Part shown: positions 18,246 through 25,845 of the stretch, piece by piece
How positions within the stretch are numbered: position 1 is the first letter of the stretch
Layout of the letters: each line of letters begins with the position of its first letter
Assembly (NCBI RefSeq): GCF_023910635.1
Contig: NZ_JAAVVZ010000019.1
Coordinates: 1-49,843 of the forward strand
DNA: 49,843 bases
Source of the DNA: Sphingorhabdus sp.
Lineage (GTDB): Bacteria > Pseudomonadota > Alphaproteobacteria > Sphingomonadales > Sphingomonadaceae
Direction: 5' to 3'
Program-made: the position numbers and the translations under genes
The notes under the pieces: model-generated
What the model was told of the DNA's origin: nothing
The model's database searches: none
Seen by the model: the letters and a program-made list of their open reading frames with translations, nothing else

Positions 18246-18845
18246 ATGTTTTTCGAAAATGAAATAATTAATTATTATAAATACAAACTTGAAATTATTG
18301 ATGTCAATCAATACACATTTCAAATAATTTTAATATGGACATTATTTAAAATAATTTTTTACGTATATCCAATTTACATACTATTAAGAAATAATGAAAA
18401 AGAGCAATTTATAAATAGAGGAATAAAAACATCAAATATTAAAAAATTATCTGTTACAATAATATTATTATCTATATTGATACCTTTATTGGACTGCTTT
18501 GTATTTTTTTATATAGTAGTTGGATTAATCCCTCGTATAAAGGGATTATATAACAAAACAGAAGTGAGTTGTAAGATATATGGCATTTCTGCTGGTGTAT
18601 TGAATCTCATTATCATTTCTAATTTTCAAGATTTGATTATGTTTTCGTCTGGAATAATTTTCGTTGATCAAAGTCAATTTTTTATAGCTTTTAATCTTTC
18701 CGTATTTTCTGCGTGGGCTCTCCTTTCGGCACGTCACCTTTTCTACATATATAGCCTGAATGATGAAATTCTTCAAAAGCTCCGGAATCCGGACCTGTTT
18801 TCGGATTACCAACGCGGGCGTCCTTTTACGGGGGATCATTTATGA
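18246..18845 (+). CDS. AT-rich multi-pass membrane protein of unknown function
   Basis: About 199 residues from ATG 18246, chosen because AGGAGG lies 6 bp upstream; an earlier in-frame ATG at 18231 has none. At least four hydrophobic segments are seen, around residues 25-50, 70-95, 105-125 and 145-165, with a polar C-terminus. Base composition is strikingly AT-rich (many AAT, ATA and TTA codons) from 18246 to about 18700, then returns to the GC-rich norm for the last 45 codons. This points to imported DNA joined to local sequence. It overlaps the next gene by ATGA. No family recognised. Confidence 0.7.
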   Translation: MFFENEIINYYKYKLEIIDVNQYTFQIILIWTLFKIIFYVYPIYILLRNNEKEQFINRGIKTSNIKKLSVTIILLSILIPLLDCFVFFYIVVGLIPRIKGLYNKTEVSCKIYGISAGVLNLIIISNFQDLIMFSSGIIFVDQSQFFIAFNLSVFSAWALLSARHLFYIYSLNDEILQKLRNPDLFSDYQRGRPFTGDHL

Positions 18846-19318
18846 AAAGTCCACATCAGCACAATGCGGTAAACAGCGACCTCAATGCGCGCCACTTTAA
18901 CGGCCCAATCGAAGATAGGCTTGCTATCCGAGAGCTTCTCGACAGCTATAGCGATGCGGTCATACGCCGCGATCAGATGCTGTGGTCAAGTTGTTGGGCA
19001 ATGAACGCCAGCTGGCACCTCGGGAGCCAAATAATCGAGGGACGAGATGCAATCATAAGCCACTGGATAGACATGAAAACAAACGGTCGGGGCTTCAAAG
19101 GCTCTTATACTCGGGCGTTTCTCAATTTTCCTGGAGCCGTAAATATTGATGGTGATAAAGGTCAAGGTTGGTCCTACACAAATGAGTTGTTGGTCGATGA
19201 TGAAAACATGACCTATCATCTGTATGGCATGTATTCCGATCTATATGTCCGGGAAAACGGACAGTGGGTTTTTGAAGAACGTGTATTTGCAAAGCTGCAC
19301 ATCGATCACCCTTACTGA
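18842..19318 (+). CDS. SnoaL-like (NTF2 fold) protein
   Basis: 158 residues. The segment DRLAIRELLDSYSDAVIRRD, then a conserved tryptophan stretch ASWHLG…IEGRDAI, and the end WVFEERVFAKLHID match the SnoaL_4-type alpha+beta cone. Members act as small-molecule isomerases, hydratases or ring-hydroxylating oxygenase-associated proteins, or merely bind ligands; the substrate cannot be read here. It is translationally coupled to the AT-rich membrane protein. Confidence 0.78.
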   Translation: MKSPHQHNAVNSDLNARHFNGPIEDRLAIRELLDSYSDAVIRRDQMLWSSCWAMNASWHLGSQIIEGRDAIISHWIDMKTNGRGFKGSYTRAFLNFPGAVNIDGDKGQGWSYTNELLVDDENMTYHLYGMYSDLYVRENGQWVFEERVFAKLHIDHPY

Positions 19319-19373
19319 AGGTTCCCCAGAAGATGGGCGATGCCGCAGAGCGGCCATTCCCTTTCGATTCCGG

Positions 19374-19550
19374 TTTAGGGTCAGGGTCACTTAAATCCAC
19401 CGCCGCGGCACCAAAATGGCTTTGATCTCAGAGCAAAATGCCCTTGCAGGCAGAATGACTGCCTGCGGCGGATAGTTTGCTTGCGATATCTTTGCCATTT
19501 TGACGCCGCGAAGGTGATATGTATAAGTTCACGGCCTAAAAGACCCTAAA
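19374..19550. mobile_element. MITE-like palindromic element, copy C (degenerate)
   Basis: 177 bp, starting TTTAGGGTCAGGGTCACTTA and ending CCCTAAA. It retains ACTTAAATCCACC on the left and TTTTGACGCCGCGAAGGTG on the right, with an internal pair CAAAATGGC/GCCATTTTG. The right terminal CTA provides the TAG stop of the TonB receptor gene. It is more diverged than copies A and B and so probably older. Confidence 0.72.
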
Positions 19551-22059
19551 ATTTGTAGCCCACTTCAACACCCATCAAGCGCCGCGCGCCCGGTGAGATG
19601 AAGGAACCGCCAAACTCAATGGCGGGAATCGCTTCGTTGATGTATTTGCGGTCAAGCAAGTTGTCGGCGAAAGCTGTCAAATTCCAGTTGTCGCCTTCAA
19701 TGCCGACGCGCAAGTTGAGCACACCGAATGGATCACGCTTGGCGACGCTGTAATTGGCGTTCCCGACAGAGCCGGGGAGGGCGAGCGCCGAAATCGGCAG
19801 TAGCTGGCTGAAAATCGTCGACCGTGTTTGGTCCTGCACAGTGTGGAACCACGTCGCGCCGGTAATCCGGTAATCGGCACGCACAACAAGATCCATATTG
19901 TCATTAAGCGGTGCGTCAATCTGACTGCCCAAGTTGATCGTGTAATCAGCGGTATAAGGCGATTTGTTCCCCACGGTATAAGGCCGCGAGGCATTTGCCT
20001 TGATTTCGCTGTCGGTCAGGTTGACCGAACCAAAAACCTTCCAGCCATCCACAATTTTTGCAGACGTGTTCAACTCGACTCCTTTAACATCGACCTTGTC
20101 GATGTTGGAAACAACGCGCAGCAAGCCAAAGGAGCCGACGAAGAATTCGAAGAACTGCATGTCTGTGACGCGGGTGTAATAACCAGCAATATCAAACGTG
20201 ACGCGGTTGTCGAACAACGATCCCTTGATGCCCGCTTCAAAAGAGCTCGACCGTTCTTTGCGGAACTGGTCATTGATCGTCACACCTGCACCAATCGCAG
20301 GAATGTTAAAGTTCGCGTTGACGAGAGCCGACGAACCCGTGTTGTTGAAGCCGCCCGACTTAAATCCGATGCCCCAGTTCGCGTAGATATTTGTCGAGCT
20401 ATTGGGCGTGTAGCTAAGCGTTACCTTTGGCTGCACTTGCTTGAAGCTAGCTGATTTATCGGCAATTCCGCCTGTTGCAGGAAGGCCGGGATTGATCTTC
20501 GCACCGGTAATGGGATCAAACACATTTGGCACGAGGTTGGACGTTGTCCGATCCTCTACGTCATAACGAAATGCGAAGCCAGCTTTGAATTGATCCGACA
20601 TTTTATAGTCGAGCGAACCAAATGCAGCATAGACGTCAGTTTTGAACGTGTCGTTGAACAATTGCGATGTCGGGTTGCTGCTACCGGGGGCATTATACAA
20701 TGCCGAGCTAACGCCTTGACCCAAATCAGCGCCAAGGCTCACGCCAACCGTTCGGTCGATGTGCAGGCCGTAGACGCCAAATTGCCAATCCAACGGCCCA
20801 CCGTCATTCGACGCCAAGCGGATTTCTCCGCTGATGTCTTTTTGATTACGGATCTGAAGCTGCGTACCATCGCAGGTTGTCGGGCTATAGGCACCAAACG
20901 TCGAACCTGTTGCGGGTGCAAAAATGAACGGCACTGGAATTTGCCCGATGAAGCCTGGCGGATTCAACGGAAATCCGGTCAGCGACGCAGTCGTGGCAAA
21001 ACATTTGCTCTGAACGGCCAGATTTGTCGCATTGGAAGACGCACCCAAGGCAGGTGCAATATAGCGCGCGAAGTCGGCCGAAGTGCCATCGGCGGTAAGG
21101 TTTTGGTCAACGTCCGAGTATAGCGCCCATGCGGTCAGCCGTGTCGCGCCGAAGTCATGTTCAACCTTGGCGGAAAAATCAATTGTCCGCTGATCATTCG
21201 TTGGCCGGATATTGCTGTAATATCGCAGCTCATGCGCATCAACATCTTCGAAGAATGCCCCACCAAATGCTTCGATATGAAACACCGAGTTAAAGTTGAT
21301 CGATGCGCCAGACAGCTTTGAATAACGTGCTTTCACGTCGAGTTCAGTTGCATCGCCCAATTGCGCCATGAAACGGCCGTCAATCGAATATACTTCCTGA
21401 TCATCGACCACTTTCCGGTCAAGATACAGGTTGCGATAAAATCCGTCTGTTTTGCGGTAGTTGCCCGAGAGCACGAAACCGGCATTATCGCCCAACGGCG
21501 ATGACACATAGGCCGAACCCTCCATTGTCTTTTCGTTGGCGTAGCTGAATTTTACTGCGCCTTCGAGCGTGTCGCCTGGCTTTACCGTAGAAACAACAAT
21601 CGCACCGGCAGCCGCGTTTCGGCCATAAATTGCGCCTTGTGGTCCTTTTAGGATTTCAATTTGACGCAGCGTGCCTTGTGTCTGGTTCAACTGCGCGGTG
21701 TTGGTTTTCAAAATACCGTCAACCACGAGCGCAACGGAGCTTTCCGCGTCGCGCGCACCGTTGATGCCGCGAATGTTGATTTGGGTGTCACCGGCTTCGG
21801 CGGTACCCGTCACAATAGTCACACCTGGCGTAAGCTGGGCAAAGCCTTGCGCATTATCTGCACCGGTTTTCGCAAGTGCGTCGGCGTCTATAACGGAGAC
21901 CGAAGCAGGGACATCAACCAGCCGTTCATTTTGGCGGCGTGCCGTTACAATAATTTCTTCAGCTTCTACGCCCTCTTCAGCCGCCTGCGCGAATGCCGTT
22001 GTCGGCACTAACACGCTGATTGCTATTGATGAGAGGAGTGCACTTTTCCCGATACGCAT
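19546..22059 (-). CDS. TonB-dependent outer membrane receptor
   Basis: 837 residues from ATG 22059, with AAGGGG upstream. A signal peptide ends PTTAFA-QAA, followed by a TonB box-like EEIIVTARR, the plug domain (INIRGINGARDAESSVALVVDG…LKGPQGAIYGRNAAAGAI) and a long beta barrel ending in VGYKF, the aromatic C-terminus. It is divergent from the GntR regulator and near catabolic genes, so it likely imports the substrate of that pathway. The stop codon lies in MITE copy C, yet the barrel terminus is intact. Confidence 0.94.
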   Translation of the reverse strand: MRIGKSALLSSIAISVLVPTTAFAQAAEEGVEAEEIIVTARRQNERLVDVPASVSVIDADALAKTGADNAQGFAQLTPGVTIVTGTAEAGDTQINIRGINGARDAESSVALVVDGILKTNTAQLNQTQGTLRQIEILKGPQGAIYGRNAAAGAIVVSTVKPGDTLEGAVKFSYANEKTMEGSAYVSSPLGDNAGFVLSGNYRKTDGFYRNLYLDRKVVDDQEVYSIDGRFMAQLGDATELDVKARYSKLSGASINFNSVFHIEAFGGAFFEDVDAHELRYYSNIRPTNDQRTIDFSAKVEHDFGATRLTAWALYSDVDQNLTADGTSADFARYIAPALGASSNATNLAVQSKCFATTASLTGFPLNPPGFIGQIPVPFIFAPATGSTFGAYSPTTCDGTQLQIRNQKDISGEIRLASNDGGPLDWQFGVYGLHIDRTVGVSLGADLGQGVSSALYNAPGSSNPTSQLFNDTFKTDVYAAFGSLDYKMSDQFKAGFAFRYDVEDRTTSNLVPNVFDPITGAKINPGLPATGGIADKSASFKQVQPKVTLSYTPNSSTNIYANWGIGFKSGGFNNTGSSALVNANFNIPAIGAGVTINDQFRKERSSSFEAGIKGSLFDNRVTFDIAGYYTRVTDMQFFEFFVGSFGLLRVVSNIDKVDVKGVELNTSAKIVDGWKVFGSVNLTDSEIKANASRPYTVGNKSPYTADYTINLGSQIDAPLNDNMDLVVRADYRITGATWFHTVQDQTRSTIFSQLLPISALALPGSVGNANYSVAKRDPFGVLNLRVGIEGDNWNLTAFADNLLDRKYINEAIPAIEFGGSFISPGARRLMGVEVGYKF

Positions 22060-22104
22060 GTAACTTACCCCTTTTAACCCCAATATTGCTTTGCGTGCAG
22101 CTTA

Positions 22105-22114
22105 TTGTATACAA
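22105..22114. promoter_or_regulatory. Palindromic operator TTGTATACAA, copy 1
   Basis: A perfect 10-bp palindrome in the divergent space between the TonB receptor (start 22059) and the GntR gene (start 22145). It has the TNGTNNNACNA form bound by FadR/GntR-FCD regulators. An identical copy sits at 22832. It can control the receptor and the regulator together. Confidence 0.75.
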
Positions 22115-22144
22115 ATGCCATTCGTCAAGAGGAGCGTTAAAACC

Positions 22145-22819
22145 ATGTCGCGGGCATCGGATCGTGCATATAATCTCATTCGCAGCATGATCTTATCGGG
22201 TGAGTTGCAACCTGGATCGCAAATTCGCGAAGAGGCACTGGCAGAATTATGCGGCGTATCGCGCACTCCGGTGCGAGATTCGCTTCGGCGGCTTGAGGCT
22301 GAAATGTTTATACGCCGAAACGATTCGAAGCGTAGCTTTGTTGCGGCTTGGTCGCTGGACGATTTAGAAGATGCGTTTCATTTGCGCGCAATGCTTGAAT
22401 CACATGCCGCCAAACGCGCAGCGACTAGGATCACACGTGACCAGTTGGCGCGTATGCGGTTCCAAAATGCGCAACTGAAGCAAGCTGTTGACGCCATTCA
22501 CCCCGATGTACCGCGCTTCATTGATCATAATCGGCAATTTCATGCGATATTATTGAAGGCAGCAGCATCTGAACGGCTTACGAGCATGCTGTCACAAGTG
22601 ACTGAACAGCCAGTGGTGTTACGCACTGCGCGACAATATGACCTCGAAAATCTGCGCCGCTCGCACCACGAACATGAAGAATTGTTGATTGCATTTGAAA
22701 ATCGCGACGGGGACTGGGCGGCGGCGGTTATGACGGCGCATATCCGGCGCGCGTTTCATGCTTATGCGGAAGCGCATTCTTCCTATACTGAAATTGGAAA
22801 GTCGAATTTGGCCGCATAA
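22145..22819 (+). CDS. GntR-family regulator, FCD (FadR) subfamily
   Basis: 224 residues from ATG 22145, with AAGAGGAG upstream. The N-terminal winged helix contains LIRSMILSGELQPGSQIREEALAELCGVSRTPVRDSLRRLEAE, here broken for reference at residues 9-51, with the GVSRTPVR recognition helix. The all-helical FCD domain follows, with metal-binding-type histidines in FIDHNRQFH and SHHEHEELL and HIRRAF at the end. Likely a repressor released by a pathway metabolite. Its probable operators are at 22105 and 22832. Confidence 0.92.
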   Translation: MSRASDRAYNLIRSMILSGELQPGSQIREEALAELCGVSRTPVRDSLRRLEAEMFIRRNDSKRSFVAAWSLDDLEDAFHLRAMLESHAAKRAATRITRDQLARMRFQNAQLKQAVDAIHPDVPRFIDHNRQFHAILLKAAASERLTSMLSQVTEQPVVLRTARQYDLENLRRSHHEHEELLIAFENRDGDWAAAVMTAHIRRAFHAYAEAHSSYTEIGKSNLAA

Positions 22820-22831
22820 TCCTGTTTGATT

Positions 22832-22841
22832 TTGTATACAA
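22832..22841. promoter_or_regulatory. Palindromic operator TTGTATACAA, copy 2
   Basis: Identical to copy 1 and located 20 bp before the lyase ATG at 22862, after the GntR stop. It could block or drive a separate promoter for the lyase-hyuAB-CoA transferase-amidohydrolase run. Confidence 0.75.
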
Positions 22842-22861
22842 TTATGGCATCACCCTGCGCG

Positions 22862-23773
22862 ATGAACATCCCCAAGCATATTGAATTTGTCGAAGTTGGA
22901 CCACGTGACGGCCTGCAAAATGAGGCTGTACTGGTGTCGACTGACAACAAAATCGCTTTGATCAATCGCGCGATCGGGGCTGGCGCGCGCCGAATTGAGG
23001 TTACCAGCTTTGTGAACCCTAAGCGTGTCCCGCAAATGGCGGACGCGGAGGATGTGTGCGCAGGCCTGCCGGATCGCAGCGATGTCACTTATATTGGCTT
23101 GGTCATGAACCTGCGCGGTGCAGAACGCGCCATCGCGACAGGAAAGATAGATCAACTTGGCGCTGTCGCAGTCGCGACGGACAGGTTCGCAATGGCCAAT
23201 CAAGGACAAAACAGCAACGAATCGGTCGAAGCGGCGAAGGCCATTATTGCGCTCGCGCATGCCGAAGGACGCACCGCGCAATGCACCATAGCGGCATCTT
23301 TCGGATGCCCGTTTGAAGGTGAGGTATCTGACCAGCGCATCGTCGATATGGCCGTGGCCATTGCCGAGGCTGGTCCTGTCGAAATTGCGCTTGCCGACAC
23401 CATTGGAGTTGGAAATCCGGCTCAAGTGGCACGGCTGGTCGAGCAGATAAAGAAAGCAGTAAATCCGCTGCCCGTTCGGGTGCATTTCCACAACACCCGC
23501 AACACTGGCTTGGCCAATGTTTGGGCCGCAGTTGTTGCAGGGGCTAGCGTTATCGATGCTTCGGTAGGCGGGCTTGGTGGATGCCCGTTCGCACCGGGTG
23601 CCGCGGGCAATGTGCCAAGCGAGGACGTGGTCTACATGCTGGAACGTGCAGGCGTGTCCACGGGAATGAATTTGGATAGCCTTATTGAGGTTAGCCATTG
23701 GTTATCAGGCATCATGGGTAGAAAACTACCCGGCATGGTGGCGCAATCGCCATCATTTCCAAAAGTAGCGTGA
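22862..23773 (+). CDS. HMG-CoA-lyase-like acyl-CoA lyase
   Basis: 303 residues from ATG 22862 (an ATG at 22844 is possible; neither has a good ribosome-binding site). A DRE-TIM metallolyase barrel with EVGPRDGLQNE (R15, D16), the histidine pair HFHN near residue 207 for the divalent metal, and GGLGGCPFAPGA with the mobile-loop cysteine. It should cleave a 3-hydroxy-3-substituted acyl-CoA into acetyl-CoA or similar plus a ketone or keto acid. HFHNTRNTG in place of the HDTYGQ of true HMG-CoA lyase suggests another substrate. It starts a five-gene run. Confidence 0.88.
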   Translation: MNIPKHIEFVEVGPRDGLQNEAVLVSTDNKIALINRAIGAGARRIEVTSFVNPKRVPQMADAEDVCAGLPDRSDVTYIGLVMNLRGAERAIATGKIDQLGAVAVATDRFAMANQGQNSNESVEAAKAIIALAHAEGRTAQCTIAASFGCPFEGEVSDQRIVDMAVAIAEAGPVEIALADTIGVGNPAQVARLVEQIKKAVNPLPVRVHFHNTRNTGLANVWAAVVAGASVIDASVGGLGGCPFAPGAAGNVPSEDVVYMLERAGVSTGMNLDSLIEVSHWLSGIMGRKLPGMVAQSPSFPKVA

Positions 23774-23783
23774 GGAGAATTTA

Positions 23784-25832
23784 ATGGGGTATCGTTTGGG
23801 CGTAGATGTCGGCGGGACTTTTACTGACCTGTTGCTGTTCAATGCTGACACAGGCGCGTTTTGGAGGCACAAGACCCCCTCCACGCCGCATGATAGTAGC
23901 GAGGGTATCCTGACCGGCGTGAATGCCATCTGTGCCAACGCGGGCGTCGATGCGGCAGGAATCGAATATTTCCTGCACGGCACAACTGTCGCGACCAACG
24001 CCGTGCTTGAAGGCAAGGGCGCACGCGTCGGCCTTATCGTGACCGAGGGATATCGCGACATCATGCAGATCGCGCGCTCGTACGTGCCCGGTGGACTTGC
24101 CGCATGGATTATCTGGCCAAAGCCAACACCGTTAGCTGCTTTGGAAGATACCGTGACCGTCGGTGGCCGGATGAATGCGCAAGGCGGTGAAGTGCGTCCC
24201 TTAGATGAAGCTTCCGCCAGAACCGCTTTGTCCTATCTTAAGGCGCAAGGCGTCGAGGCAATCACCGTCAGCTTCATGAACGCATATACAAATGGCGCGC
24301 ATGAGGCCCGCGTGGGCGAATTGGCGCGTGAGCTGATGCCAAATGTCCCGGTGTCGCTCAGCCATGAAGTTTTGCCGGAAATGCAGGAATATGAGCGGAC
24401 ACTGACGACCGTTGCGAACGCCGCCGTGCGCCCAGTGGTCGGCAAGTACATCTCAAATTTGCGGAGCAAGCTGGCTGACGCTGGCTTTACTGGCAAACTG
24501 TCATTGTTGCGGTCCGATGGTGGATTAATGTCAGCGCAAAAAGCGCAGGAACATCCTGTCGATATATTGATGTCGGGGCCGGCTGGCGGCGTCACCGGTG
24601 CGCTTTGGGTCGGCAAGAATGCAGGTATCAAGAATATCCTGACGCTTGATGTTGGCGGCACGTCGACTGACGTTGCGCTTATCGAAAATCTTGAACCTCG
24701 GCGCGTACGCACGACCGAGGTCGGCCATTTGGCGGTGCGTGCATCTTCGCTTGATGTCAAAACCGTTGGCGCAGGCGGCGGGTCAATCGCCTATGTGCCC
24801 GAACTGACGAAGGCCCTGCGCGTCGGTCCGCAGTCGGCGGGCGCGGTTCCTGGGCCAGTCGCCTATGGCAAGGGCGGTGAAGCGCCTACTGTCACCGACG
24901 CTAACGTCGTATTGGGTTATCTTCCTGAAAACCTGTTGGGCGGAACTTTCCAGCTTGACCGCGAGGGGGCCAAAAAAGCGGTGCAGACCATCGCCGACGC
25001 ACTTGGCATTGACCTGATGGCGGCTGCGCGCGGCATCATTGATATTGTGAACGAAAATATGTTCGGCGCGCTGCGCATGATTTCGGTTCAGCAGGGTTAT
25101 GACCCACGGCATTTCGCCCTGATGGGCTTTGGCGGCGCTGGACCGTTGCACGTGAACGCGGTTGCAAGGCTGATGGGCAGTTGGCCTGCCGTGTCACCTG
25201 TTTCGCCAGGCGTCTTGTGCGCATTGGGCGATGCCACGACGCGGATGCGCACCGAAACAGCGCGCAGCTTTTCACGGTTAGCTTCAACAACTGATGCGGC
25301 CGAACTGATTGCTATTTTGAAAGAGATGGCAGAGCAGACCCGCGCGCAATTGCAATCCGACGGCATCAATGACGCCGACATCAGCAGCGAATTCGAAATC
25401 GACGTTCGCTATGCGGGGCAAGCGTTTGAAGTGCCGTTGACGATCACACCCGACGTTTTGGAACGTGATGGCGTTGCTGGAATTCTGGCGCGTTTCGACG
25501 AAGAGCATCTGCGGTTGTTCACCTTCAACATGGATACGCCGCACGAAATCGTGAACTTGCGCGCCGTTGCCTTGGGACAGCCGCTCGATTTGCCAGCTGC
25601 CGAACTGCCCAAGGGCGATGGAAATCCCGCAGCCGCCAAAATGCGCGACCATGTTTTGTGGATGGATGGCGAGGAACAAGCTGCGGTCATCTATGATCGA
25701 TCCAAGTTGCGTCAGGGGGATATCATTCCGGGTCCGGCCATTGTGGTCGAAATGGATTCGACGACACTTATCGAAACTGGCTGCGTCGCAATCGTCGACA
25801 AGGTCGGCAATATCCTGATCAATCTGGCTTGA
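23784..25832 (+). CDS. hyuA: Hydantoinase/oxoprolinase A subunit (HyuA type)
   Basis: 682 residues. The ASKHA-type ATP-binding motifs are GVDVGGTFTD (residues 6-15), LHGTTVATNAVLEG, MSGPAGGVTGA and LDVGGTSTDVAL, diagnostic of the HyuA/oxoprolinase/acetone carboxylase beta superfamily. With HyuB it forms an ATP-dependent enzyme that either opens a cyclic amide (hydantoin, 5-oxoproline) or carboxylates a ketone. It is 10 bp after the lyase with AGGAG before the ATG. Which of the two reactions applies cannot be told from sequence alone. Confidence 0.92.
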   Translation: MGYRLGVDVGGTFTDLLLFNADTGAFWRHKTPSTPHDSSEGILTGVNAICANAGVDAAGIEYFLHGTTVATNAVLEGKGARVGLIVTEGYRDIMQIARSYVPGGLAAWIIWPKPTPLAALEDTVTVGGRMNAQGGEVRPLDEASARTALSYLKAQGVEAITVSFMNAYTNGAHEARVGELARELMPNVPVSLSHEVLPEMQEYERTLTTVANAAVRPVVGKYISNLRSKLADAGFTGKLSLLRSDGGLMSAQKAQEHPVDILMSGPAGGVTGALWVGKNAGIKNILTLDVGGTSTDVALIENLEPRRVRTTEVGHLAVRASSLDVKTVGAGGGSIAYVPELTKALRVGPQSAGAVPGPVAYGKGGEAPTVTDANVVLGYLPENLLGGTFQLDREGAKKAVQTIADALGIDLMAAARGIIDIVNENMFGALRMISVQQGYDPRHFALMGFGGAGPLHVNAVARLMGSWPAVSPVSPGVLCALGDATTRMRTETARSFSRLASTTDAAELIAILKEMAEQTRAQLQSDGINDADISSEFEIDVRYAGQAFEVPLTITPDVLERDGVAGILARFDEEHLRLFTFNMDTPHEIVNLRAVALGQPLDLPAAELPKGDGNPAAAKMRDHVLWMDGEEQAAVIYDRSKLRQGDIIPGPAIVVEMDSTTLIETGCVAIVDKVGNILINLA

Positions 25833-25845
25833 GGAGGCGAACGAC

